DNA of 64,000 nucleotides from Sipunculus nudus (lineage: Eukaryota > Annelida > Sipuncula > Golfingiida > Sipunculidae). The stretch lies in assembly GCA_026874595.1 (NCBI GenBank), contig CM049316.1, positions 12,702,839 through 12,766,838 on the forward strand, read 5' to 3'. Under the pieces are notes generated by a model, which was given only the letters and a program-made list of their open reading frames with translations, ran no database searches and had not been told where the DNA came from. This document shows, one piece after another, positions 32,794 to 64,000 of the stretch (positions are counted from its first letter, which is position 1; each line of letters starts with the position of its first letter). Position numbers and translations under genes: made by a program.

Positions 32794-33965
32794 AGGGACC
32801 TATTACTATACCCAATATGTTAAAGATACACTATGTATAATGTTCTCTCCTTAAAGTATAATGGTATCTTCCTATATATATGTATTTATATATTTATTTC
32901 TTAAGCTTTATGCCTACTCGTGTGCATAAATGAAAATAAACTGGCACCCGGTTCAATCAGTCATTTATGCAGTGAAACCAGTGTGTTAAGAGAGTAGAAC
33001 CGTTAAAATGTAAGAATGTACATCTATCATAGATTATGTTTCTATTTAATGGTGGCTAATATATGAATACAAATAATGGATGCAATATGTTTGTATGTCC
33101 AGTAATTCACAGATGAATATTTTCAAAACAAATGATCATATTATGATACATGTTCAATCTGTCATGATTTGTTCGCCCTAAAATGAATTTTTCATGTGTA
33201 AATAAGAAATATTTATATACTTGTCGATTACTCTCATAAATACAGTTCTTTGTGAGTATAAACTCTTTTTTTTTATTGCATGTATATGGTATGCATTAAG
33301 TGTTAATTTTTGTCACATATTCTTGTTATTTCTTAATTTCCAATTTTTTGTATAAGGATCTAGTGAAGTGTAATGAGCTGCTATCACATCAGTTCTCTTT
33401 ATCTGTATGTTTTTTTTTTTTGTTTTGTTTTTTCTCATTTTTATTTGTATTATGTATTTTGTATTAATGTGTATTGTCGTTTGTACAATTTGTATTAGGC
33501 TCTTCGAAGTGTATTATGGTATCATTGCATTATTTTTGTCATTCTTTTTATTGTTATTATTATTATTATGAGTATTATTATTGTTATTTATTTTAATAAT
33601 ACACTATATTTCATTGAATATCTAGGTTTTCCGCATAATCTAATGCATGCAAGTTTTTTGTATTTCTTATTTATTTATTCATTTATTTTTTATATTTATT
33701 ATATTGTTGATGTAATGTTTGCATATATATATAAACAAGTGCAGTTGTACTTCTCATTGGTTCTGTGGGCCGGAGGCCTTTAAACCAGAATAAAATATTC
33801 ATTATATACATAGATCTCTTATTTCAATATTACTTTTTATCTGTACATATATATTCGACATATATATGATCCCGATTCTGTGCAGATGGTGGCCTTTATT
33901 TACCTAAAATTAATTTATTCATGAAAAGATGCATTCATGTACCTAATTATGATTATATATTTACA

Positions 33966-33968
33966 TTA

Positions 33969-34021
<53 letters not shown>
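33966..34021. repeat. (TA)n microsatellite upstream of the ligase gene
   Basis: TA runs with one interruption end about 50 bp before the ligase ATG, inside its presumed 5' UTR or promoter. Confidence 0.9.
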
Positions 34022-34023
<2 letters not shown>

Positions 34024-34071
34024 CCCTGATTTATTCACAGTCCACGTTAACTTGACAGAATTACAGACAAT

Positions 34072-34748
34072 ATGGCTGCAGCAGGAAAACACCCGCGATG
34101 CAGGTACTGGGAGAAATGTTTCAGGAAAGATCCAACTCACACAGCAAAGTATCTGCACCCCGATGACCTGACTGACGCGGAGGATGAACCCAAAACTAAA
34201 AAGGTATTAATTTATATTCGTATCAAATGATCGACTTATCAAAAATCAATGAAACCGTTTATGACTGTTTATGACCCCCCCCCCTCACTTTGCATGTATG
34301 TTTGCACGCAGATTAAGAATAATTAGGCCTAACTCATTATTTTTTAGAAAGGACGCCGTTATCTTTCATCAACCAGCACAATTTGAAAAAAAATATTGTT
34401 AGAGTTCTAACATATATAGGCTTATATCATGTAGAAAAACTTATACAAACGGTAAAAATAGAGTGTATCATATTCACGCAGAGTTGCAAATTTCTACATT
34501 TTCAGACGAAAGTAGAGGACCCCAATGTGTCCACTTATGGAGATGTAGAGATGAAACCAGCAGATGCAGCAGCAAGCTCAGCTGATAATAAAGCTGACAG
34601 TACACCTACAGCCAGAAAACCCAGGCTGAAACGTGGGAAAACCCACGAGATGAGCGACAGCGAGGTATGTATGTGTGTTAATTATTCCGCGCAAATAGTT
34701 CATAGGCCTATACGTATGTTAAATAATGATAGTTTTACCGTTAAGATG

Positions 34749-34803
<55 letters not shown>

Positions 34804-37800
34804 GTGTGTGTATTTTAAAGCTTACAATTAAGATATCATGCGGATGACTGTGTATACAACAAGTGAGCATGCAAATCGTAAGTAGTGTATGTTATTTTTG
34901 AATGTTTGTAGTCCACATTTATTCACAAATAGTTTATATATATTATTTCTTAATGTTAGTGGTCCACATTTTTATTGATTATTGAAGGACGAGGATACAG
35001 CCCCATCTCCCGCCAAAAAGAATATGGTTAACGTAGGAACAAACACGGACGCTGCGGATGATGATGAAGCTTCCACCTCAGCAGCCGCAACAAAAACAGC
35101 AGCGACTGGGGCAGGGACAAAGCAACGCCCTAAGTGTAAATACTGGAACAAATGTTACAGGAAGGATGCCCAGCACAAGAAAAACTTTCTGCATCCCGGG
35201 GACCCCACAGGTAACGATCGAGGCTCATCAGTCTTTCACCCTCCGTTTCACTCTCCCTGCAGAATATCTGAATTGTTCAATATTGGTATCTATTGGTTTA
35301 TTATTTTAGATAATTACATAATTTGGGTCAAAATAATACAATCAAAATAGAAAATAATTAGAGCATAATGTAAATTTAGAATCTCATGTCCAAAAAAAAA
35401 ATGTTCTTAATTTAGTCTGACATTTTCATTTTTCTTTTGAATTTATATGTAAATAAATCATTTTTCTGTAGACCAATAGAACCCCACTGTGCCTTCACGC
35501 ACTGTTATACCAAGTAACTTATAAATATACAAAAGATTAGATTTGTGTGTGCGAATGTTTGTGCATTTATGATTTCAGTGCTTTTTTTGTAAAAAGAATA
35601 TTTCTTATTGTATACCTGCAGGCTATGTAATATATACAGGCCTATCACATATATATGTACGATTATGAAGATATACCTGGTTACTGTAATAAAACAGGTT
35701 TATAATGTTTCTATATCCACTCTCCAGATATCGTTATGGTGGCAGACGACGGGAAAATGTTAACCAGAGGAAAACGCCGTGAACAAATCAAACCCCTGAA
35801 TGCCATGGAGGAAGGCGATGTCGTAGAGGTCAAAGGCGTTGGTGACGCCGTGTACCGCATGAAGAGGACTGGTGATAGCTATTATTGCACGTAAGTAAAG
35901 ACAAGGCGTTGTTTACCTTGATCAGTCACGGCCACGTGAGATAGTGCTCAGTCACGGCCACGTGAGATAGTGCGTTGTGTATATGTCAGGATACTTCACA
36001 AATCTGAGCCGCAGAGACTGATATAACACTATGTTGTCATGCATACATCAGTTTCTCGCCGAGTGGTTAATGATACAATTATCGTTTGTTGCTATATATA
36101 CATTTAATACGAAAAGTCTGGAAAGTTCCAGTTGCAAGATTTCAAACTTGTAAATATTTGGTACATGCACACTGTTTTTAATGACATTGAACAGATAAAA
36201 TGTTAACTGACCGATTAATTTTCATAATCTTGGTCTTGAGTTTAACAATTAAAATTAATATTTCCCATATAAATTTTGTAACCTAATGGACAACCCAATC
36301 GGCAGGTAAACCCCTATTACAATTTTGCTATTTATTGTTTAGACATTTATCATTTCAGTGTATAGTCATGGTTATATCAGTTCCACTCATGTATTTCGAT
36401 CATTCTATGTTATCATTTATTTTTTTCTCAGGTGTCTTGGCTGGAAGAACCAGACCAAAGGTCCGGACAAACGCACCTGTAAACACCTGAGAGATCACCT
36501 GGGAGAGGAGTTTGAGGACGCTAGATGTGGCAAGTTCATACCCGCAGCTTCCGCATCCTCCATCACCCGAGGACCACGTCACAAGAGCATCAAACAGCTG
36601 CTGCTGGCTCACAAATGGCAGGAAGAGTAAGCGTAGTCAAATACAGTAAACCCCATGTATAAGACGACCCACTGATGTACGGCGGTACACTTTAAATCGT
36701 ATTTATTTACATGCATTGTATTGAAGAAACCAAAACAGAGCGTCGTCCTTGAAGTTGTTACTTTTTAAATTCCATGTGAAAAAGTATGATGCAAATGTTT
36801 AATAGGCGTAATTCACCAATTCAATTATGACCAGTTAAATAAGCTAGGTTTCAAAGTTGCAGATCTATATATGAAAAAAAAACTCCAATGTACGTGCATG
36901 TGCTAATGTATATTTTGTTCTTTCTGTTTAGGAAGCAGAATCCAACTGGCTGGTGGATGAGTGAGAAATTGGATGGAGTCAGAGCATTCTGGGACGGAGC
37001 GTAAGTACTGGATACCTTAGATTATAAATATACATAGTAAAATTTTCCTAGTTATAGCATCGATTAATAAAAAAAAAAAAATTTACTTTCAGATATTGGC
37101 ATATTTCTCTGTAACACGACGTTACAATTAAAGCAGTAATGTTTGATATTTAAGAAAACAAGAAATATTGATCTTGGGGAAAAGAAATGACTTTCAACTT
37201 TTAGTTAAGATCAGTATAATGAGGTCATGTATATTAAATATCCTTTGTATTTGTTTCAGTGCCTTCTTCTCACGCCTGGGTAATGAGTTCATACCACCGG
37301 CATGGTTCACACAGGTTAGTTAGTTCATGTTTACTTAATCAGTGTTCTACTAATTGTTTTAATAATATTCAAATATTTTTGCTAGAATATTATCCTAAAT
37401 TTTAATCTTTCTTCATAAATAAGATTTGCTCTTCATACGGATAGACATATAAACCTTCACAGCCATCACTTCGTGAAAAGGTTTATGATACAAACCTATT
37501 AAACGAAAACCCCTTGTGTGGCTATCTGCATAACCATGCATCATGTATGTATGATCATGTCACGGGGTATAGATATAAACTATATAAATAGAAGACCTTT
37601 AGGTGGAGATTATTGTGTGTTATATGTATATACCCTCCTCAGTGCCCACATTTACATGTACTTATACTTGTCATTTGAACCTCCGCAGGACTTCCCGTCA
37701 GACTTGGAGCTGGACGGAGAGCTCTTCGGAGGCCGTGGAAAATTCCAGTCAACAGTGAGCATCGTAAAGACCCCAGGAAGTGAAGACTGGAAGAAAATTA

Positions 37801-38115
37801 CGTATCAGGTAGGCGTGCCAGGTGTATATTAAAATCGATTAACGTTTAAGTATCAATAATACATCCAAAAATAATGACATTTTTTTAAAGATGCAGGTTG
37901 AAACATTATATAAGGTTTGCACATGCTTCACCTTTAAATTAAAAAAAAAGTCGAGTTTATGAATTTTTTATTTTGCAGATCTTTGATGTTCCCAGCCTTG
38001 GTCATATGCCATTCGAGAAGAGGATCGCCACAGTCCGGGAGTACTTCGAGAAGAACCCGTAAGTATTCTGATATAATTTTTAAATGAAGAAAGTACAGTA
38101 CACCTCAATAATTTC

Positions 38116-38152
<37 letters not shown>

Positions 38153-39530
38153 TGTTTCAGAGCAAAGTACGTGGTAGTATTAGTCCAAGAAAAATGCAAG
38201 GGAGTGGACCATCTGAAGAAAGAGTTGGACCGAGTTGAAGGGTTAGGAGGGGAAGGGTTGATGATCAGAGAACCCGGATCCAAATATGCTCACGGTCGAT
38301 CTCACACCTTGCTCAAGATCAAGACCTTCCACGATGCCGAGGTGAGAATCATATACAGTGAAATTCGCGTATAGCCCGATGGGCACAATGATTTACATAC
38401 AAGTATAATAAAGAGATGAAAAAAACTAAAACCCGTCCTCTGTCAACACAAACCATATGTACAGCATTAATTTGAAAATGCATTATACAAGTATAACTGC
38501 AAGTATTATTTATCCTTTACTGCACTAGTTACGAAGTTGACAATTGATTTTTTAAGACGAAACAAGAGACAAGGACCCTTCGTTACTCTAAAATATGAGG
38601 GGGCTAAACACCTTGGCAATTCATTGACTTGTGAACTGATGGTGTACTGTAAAGTGTATGATTCTTTCTTTACAGGCAAAAGTCATCGGGCATGAACCCG
38701 GTAAGGGTAACAACTACGGGAGGACCGGGGCGCTCCGATGTGTCATGGAGTGCGGGAAGGAATTTTCAGTTGGTTCTGGGTGAGTGGTATATAAATATGA
38801 ACTAACATATATGACAGAGAGAAACAAAAGAACAGGATCTGATTTATAACCAGCCGCTACGTTTTTCAGGATCATCTTCTCATGTGATAGAATACAGGAC
38901 TTGTACAGAGCATTTATTATTATACTATAAAGATGAAAGCACACTTTAAAATGTACACTTAAAATACAAAATTGCTGTATTGGTCTGTTTAAAACAAATT
39001 CAAATTTAATGGTACTCCAATGTGCTCCTACTTCGATGTTACTGTATAACATGAAATCGAAGTTTACAGTTTTTACAAAATATACATACATATATGACAT
39101 GCACACGAATCGTGTGTGTATAACTACAGGACTATTATATAAGTCGGTTTTTTTAATACTTTCAGTATGACGGACAAAGATCGAAGACACCCACCGAAGA
39201 TCGGTAGCATTATCACGTACAAGTTCCAAGAGCTGACAAACAGTGGCGTTCCCCGCTTCCCGTCGTATTTAGGTAAGTCCTGTTATATATAACACTTCTG
39301 TCCCTCATCTCCTCTCGATACACATATTTCCTTTACTATCCTTTTAATTTTATGTATGAAATATCAAAAGGAAATTAATAAGAATCTTATGCACATGTAA
39401 TAATGTGTATTATAGGTTTATAGTTTAGGATAAAAAAAAATCTACACTAAACCGTTTTACATTGACAGGAATAAGGATCGACATGACGGAACCGAAAGAC
39501 GCCGTCCTGAGGCCGAAACCAACTGACTGA
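34072..39530 (+). CDS. ATP-dependent DNA ligase with two PBZ fingers and a SWIM-type finger, 549 aa, 13 exons
   Basis: Exons, all GT-AG and in phase: 34072-34203, 34506-34664, 34988-35210, 35728-35890, 36432-36626, 36932-37000, 37260-37314, 37689-37808, 37979-38058, 38161-38341, 38676-38779, 39166-39272, 39469-39530. PBZ1 (C10, C16, H23, H29; CRYWEKCFRKDPTH) and PBZ2 (C147, C153, H160, H166; CKYWNKCYRKDAQH) match the poly(ADP-ribose)-binding fingers of APLF and CHFR; an acidic Ala/Ser-rich linker joins them. At 225-244 a CxCx14CxH finger (YYCTCLGW...RTCKHL) is SWIM-type. The ligase core follows: motif I EKLDGVRAFW with catalytic Lys303, motif III LELDGELFGGRGKF, motif IV GGEGLMIREPGSKY, motif V LLKIKTFHDAEAKV, then an OB fold ending IGSIITYKFQELTNSGVPRF. 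It lacks the N-terminal DNA-binding domain of LIG1/3/4 and resembles small bacterial, kinetoplastid and fungal ligases. Expected role: sealing nicks at PAR-marked damage, probably nuclear. ATG 34072 is the only start that gives PBZ1. Confidence 0.93.
34751..34801. repeat. (TA)n microsatellite in ligase intron 2
   Basis: About 25 TA units lie between exons 2 and 3. Confidence 0.95.
35922..35973. repeat. Perfect 26-bp tandem duplication with E-boxes in ligase intron 4
   Basis: Two identical 26-bp units each contain 'cggccacgtgagatagtgc', placing two CACGTG E-boxes 26 bp apart, 32 bp after the exon-4 donor. Perfect identity indicates a recent duplication. Confidence 0.9.
38116..38150. repeat. 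(ATT)n next to the exon-10 acceptor of the ligase gene
   Basis: About 11 ATT units end about 10 bp before the acceptor 'attgtttcag'. The array replaces most of the normal polypyrimidine tract. Confidence 0.9.
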
Positions 39531-40334
39531 GTTCATAAAGGTCAAAAGTCATGGTTAAACGTTACCATACCTGGAGAACTGGTGAAGTTCACATTTTGAA
39601 CCAAATCTGGTGCCGACTTTACCTGCCGTAACTGGTAACCTCCTGAAGGCAGCACGACTTATTATTCAAAAGTTCCTGCGTGCAGAGGAATATGAAAAAA
39701 AGAGTGTGTTTGTGTTAATATTTTTTATGTAAGTAGATTCGCAATCAATTTAGGAATTAATTGGTGTTTGTGTGTGGTAGGTCAAATGCAAAGTAAAGGT
39801 ACAATGTAAAGTAATACAATAGATGTATGTAATTGTTCATGCTGAATAGATTAGGCATTTGGTACTGATATAAATGTTTTAGTGGATATGTCACTGGTAC
39901 CGTAATCCTGCTTGACGTTATTGTTTATAATAATCATGGAGCAAAAGTAAAATTATATGAAGGAAGAGTCTGTTCGAAGGGAACTTATTTTATGCAATAT
40001 CTTGCTGTGATATTACTCTGTGATTTAATCTTTGTTCAAATGTCCTTCTTTGCATATTTAACTTATTATAAGTCAGGTCATATGACCTGATTACAGGTGT
40101 ACAAATTCCCCTCATGTATAGTAGCAGCCAGTGTTAATATTAACATAACCTGTTTTAAGTATCTATATTTCACTGTGATAACTTACATAGTCCATCCAAG
40201 GCAATTTAACTATTTATTTTTTTATACTCTTGCAAGGACGTTTATTATATGTATTTATTATTATTAAAGTGTCTTTTTTTATTTAAGGTAGAAAAGGATG
40301 TGGCAGAATGGGTCGGATATTTATAATTAAGATA

Positions 40335-40388
<54 letters not shown>

Positions 40389-40492
40389 CCATATGTACTG
40401 AACAGTATATGACCTCTGTCTCACATGCAAGCAATGATTTTTATCTATACATTCCTCGCCTAGATTCTCGTTGAATTTAGTGTTCTCTTCTT

Positions 40493-40531
<39 letters not shown>

Positions 40532-41828
40532 TTATATCCCATTTATATCAATCTTTACAGCTTGTGTGATAGCAGTGTTATAATATTGCAAATATGGTTG
40601 TTAAGTGTGTGAAACTGATGCAGTCAGACTTGAAGAGTATTGCCATTATATAATAGATGGTAAAAGGATTTAAAGATGCATATTGTTTTATGTTTTATAC
40701 TAGATCGTTATATTGAAATATATTACCAATATTTATATATACCTTATATATCTTAAATCGACCTTGAAGATTTTATATAGTTTATAAATGCTTTGTCGTT
40801 CACATTTTAAAAAAATATACTCATCTCCATTAATATATTTTATATCACTCGTGTACCTCAGGACAAATCATCATATCTTTACACAACAGTTGTCAAATTA
40901 CTGCCAACAACAGAGTTTAAAACTGAGAGAATATTTAACAATTCATCTGGTTGTACATGCTGTTCGACATCTATTTTTGTTTGCTATTTGTTCAATAAAT
41001 TGTTTAATAAACTGTTGCCTTTTCGTTTTTAATTCAGAATATAATTATAAATTGATGGAGAAGAATGGGAAAAATCACATGAGCTAACTAAAGACGAGAA
41101 GCAGACAACCGTTATACATATAATGCCTCTCCCATTGTCCTGCCCAAAGTGCAACTGCTTCCGACTCGCTGGAATTTTTTGAAAAATTTAATGAAACTCT
41201 GGAAGTTTTCACTGTTAATGTTTTATCCGTCCTGAGCTTAGCCCTTAATATATATATATATAATTTAAGATAGCCCCGATGATACACTGGCTTACTGAAG
41301 TGAGGTACACGACAAAATAATTTTCGTATCATGCATGAATTTTCATTAAATATAACTATATCCTGATGCTATTCTGAAATGGCAGTCATATATTATTATA
41401 TATTAGTTAGTTTATATGTCTTGAACTTCATTAATTGTTAGGATAGTCCTGATCGGTAATATTACATTCTAGAAAAATGGGTAATGTCGTTATTTTGATT
41501 ATTTAACGACGTTAAAGCTTAATGTCTCCTATATTGCATAATAAATGTACCTGCATATGGATGTTTACATAATTCATCCATACTGAACAACGCACACAGA
41601 ATAGACATATCAAATATAAGATTATTCATACAGGCACGGTTTGTTTACAACACACTCTCACAAGACTGCATTTTACCTGTTGAGAAATACAGGAGGGAAT
41701 AGTCTATACCTTGCGCTGTGCATCTCAGACAGCAAACACAAAACATTTTAAGTATACAAAATTTATGTATTACAAACGGATCAGTTAAAAAATAACACTA
41801 ACTAGTGCAGAGTGTAAAAAAGGGTTTT

Positions 41829-41885
<57 letters not shown>

Positions 41886-42253
41886 TATAGGTAACAAAAA
41901 TAGACGTATGCATGGCTTCCGTGGATATGAAGAGCGAAATGGCTGTACAAAAGCAGCTGCAATGTTTAAATCTCGAGAGTCCATTGATCTGCTTCCTTTT
42001 AACACACCGAGGACAGTGAGACATCTATACTGGTTTCAACTGGAATACGTCAATGATCTTTTATGGTATCTTATAGACTTGTAAGCAAACATATACAAAC
42101 AGACAAATACGGAATATGTAACGTCCTTTCCAATTCGATTGCAATTTTAATCAATTGAAAACTATTTACCAAAGGCAGTAACAGATGCAAATAGTTATGC
42201 ACAATTATTCATTTTTACTACAAGTATTTTATACACATGGTTATTCCCGGCTT
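39531..42253. other. Convergent 3' flanks of ligase and TRPM genes
   Basis: The ligase 3' UTR presumably starts at 39531. AATAAA signals are near 40993 and 41007. A (TA)n run is at 40336-40385, a (GT)n run at 40506-40531 and another (TA)n at 41830-41880. No known domain is visible. An unexplained plus-strand frame at 41891-42080 is listed separately. Confidence 0.55.
41891..42080 (+). other. Unexplained open frame with splice-like borders
   Basis: A 190-bp plus-strand stretch is open in one frame (GNKNRRMHGFRGYEERNG, CTKAAAMFKSRESIDLLPF, NTPRTVRHLYWFQLEYVND, LLWYLIDL). It is preceded by an acceptor-like 'taaatatag' and followed by a strong donor (gactt then gtaagc). Its base composition is closer to coding than the flanks. 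I recognise no family, and no neighbouring plus-strand exon is visible. A minus-strand frame also crosses it. It could be an exon, a transposon scrap or chance. Confidence 0.25.
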
Positions 42254-63911
<21,658 letters not shown>

Positions 63912-63950
63912 CTGATACCGGTAAATGCAAAATGACAATTAACGTTATAA

Positions 63951-64000
63951 TGGTGACCCATGGGCAATGGCGCTCAGCTGACCAATAGGAGTGTGCTGCA
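63951..64000. repeat. Edge of a dispersed repeat, cut by the window end
   Basis: 'cccatgggcaatggcgctca' then gctga is one mismatch from the left end of the 52965-55705 element (cccatgggccatgacgctca...). The possible in-frame ATG at 63961 for TRPM falls inside it, so I place the exon border at the acceptor (63912) instead. Confidence 0.55.

Larger units (their letters stand above)
29684..33800 (+). mobile_element. 5'-truncated non-LTR retrotransposon (LINE), about 4.1 kb
   Basis: The element holds the C-terminal part of an endonuclease domain, a complete reverse transcriptase, a C-terminal Cys/His knuckle, and an AT-rich 3' UTR ending in 'gggccggaggcctttaaacc' then agaataaaat, the kind of terminal hairpin plus A-rich end found on many LINEs. 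The first part of the endonuclease is absent, so the copy is truncated. The sequence 'attctatacata' at 29684 and 29697 resembles 'attatatacata' at 33801 (11 of 12), a possible target duplication that TA-rich context makes weak. The clade is unresolved; it belongs to the broad EN-bearing group. Confidence 0.85.

Noticed and set aside
36641-36680. Another pogo-like insertion (acagtaaaccccatgtataa)
   Set aside because: Only one candidate end is visible; no matching inverted end or TA duplication could be placed.
34072-39530. Calling this gene LIG3 or APLF
   Set aside because: LIG3 has a PARP-type finger and a large DNA-binding domain, and APLF has an FHA domain and no ligase core. Neither matches PBZ-PBZ-SWIM-ligase.
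41084-41332. Further TRPM C-terminal exon on the minus strand
   Set aside because: The frame has an acceptor-like start but no coiled-coil or NUDT9-H similarity, and the phase from the last TRPM exon does not clearly fit.

Overview
The window is animal nuclear DNA: AT-rich, with GT-AG introns of a few hundred bases to several kb, many (TA)n arrays, tRNA-derived SINEs, MITEs and repeat families with tandem cores. Together with the gene content this suggests a lophotrochozoan, most likely a mollusc such as a bivalve or gastropod. That assignment is an inference; no marker gene proves it. I rebuilt the gene models by hand, tracking splice phase through every junction.

Layout. (1) 1-6175 is gene-poor and holds old dispersed repeats, a SINE with a perfect target-site duplication, a 60-bp minisatellite and two elements with tandem cores. 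(2) 6176-16142, plus strand: the 3' half (nine exons) of VAC14, the scaffold of the PIKfyve/FIG4 PI(3,5)P2 complex. Its introns carry a TTAA-flanked MITE and an array that looks like copies of its own exon-4/splice-donor boundary. (3) 16143-22271 is VAC14 3' flank, one more tandem-core element and a SINE. (4) 22272-24831, minus strand: a complete two-exon gene for a secreted TIM-barrel glycosidase-like protein of 702 aa, with a likely 5'-UTR intron reaching about 28.8 kb. (5) About 28.8-29.34 kb is a less AT-rich divergent promoter with an orphan 43-codon first coding exon on the plus strand. (6) 29684-33800: a 5'-truncated non-LTR retrotransposon. (7) 34072-39530, plus strand: a complete 13-exon gene for a 549-aa ATP-dependent DNA ligase carrying two PBZ poly(ADP-ribose)-binding zinc fingers and a SWIM-type CxCxnCxH finger. 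(8) 42254-63911, minus strand: 21 exons of a TRPM2-like cation channel, missing its extreme 5' end, with mobile elements packed into its introns. The ligase and TRPM genes are convergent.

The genes do not form an operon-like unit. The most notable item is the PBZ-PBZ-SWIM-ligase, which looks like a DNA-joining enzyme recruited directly to poly(ADP-ribose) at DNA damage. It resembles small bacterial, kinetoplastid or fungal ligases rather than animal LIG1/3/4. The secreted glycosidase-like protein and the TRPM2-like channel without a visible NUDT9-H domain are the next most interesting.
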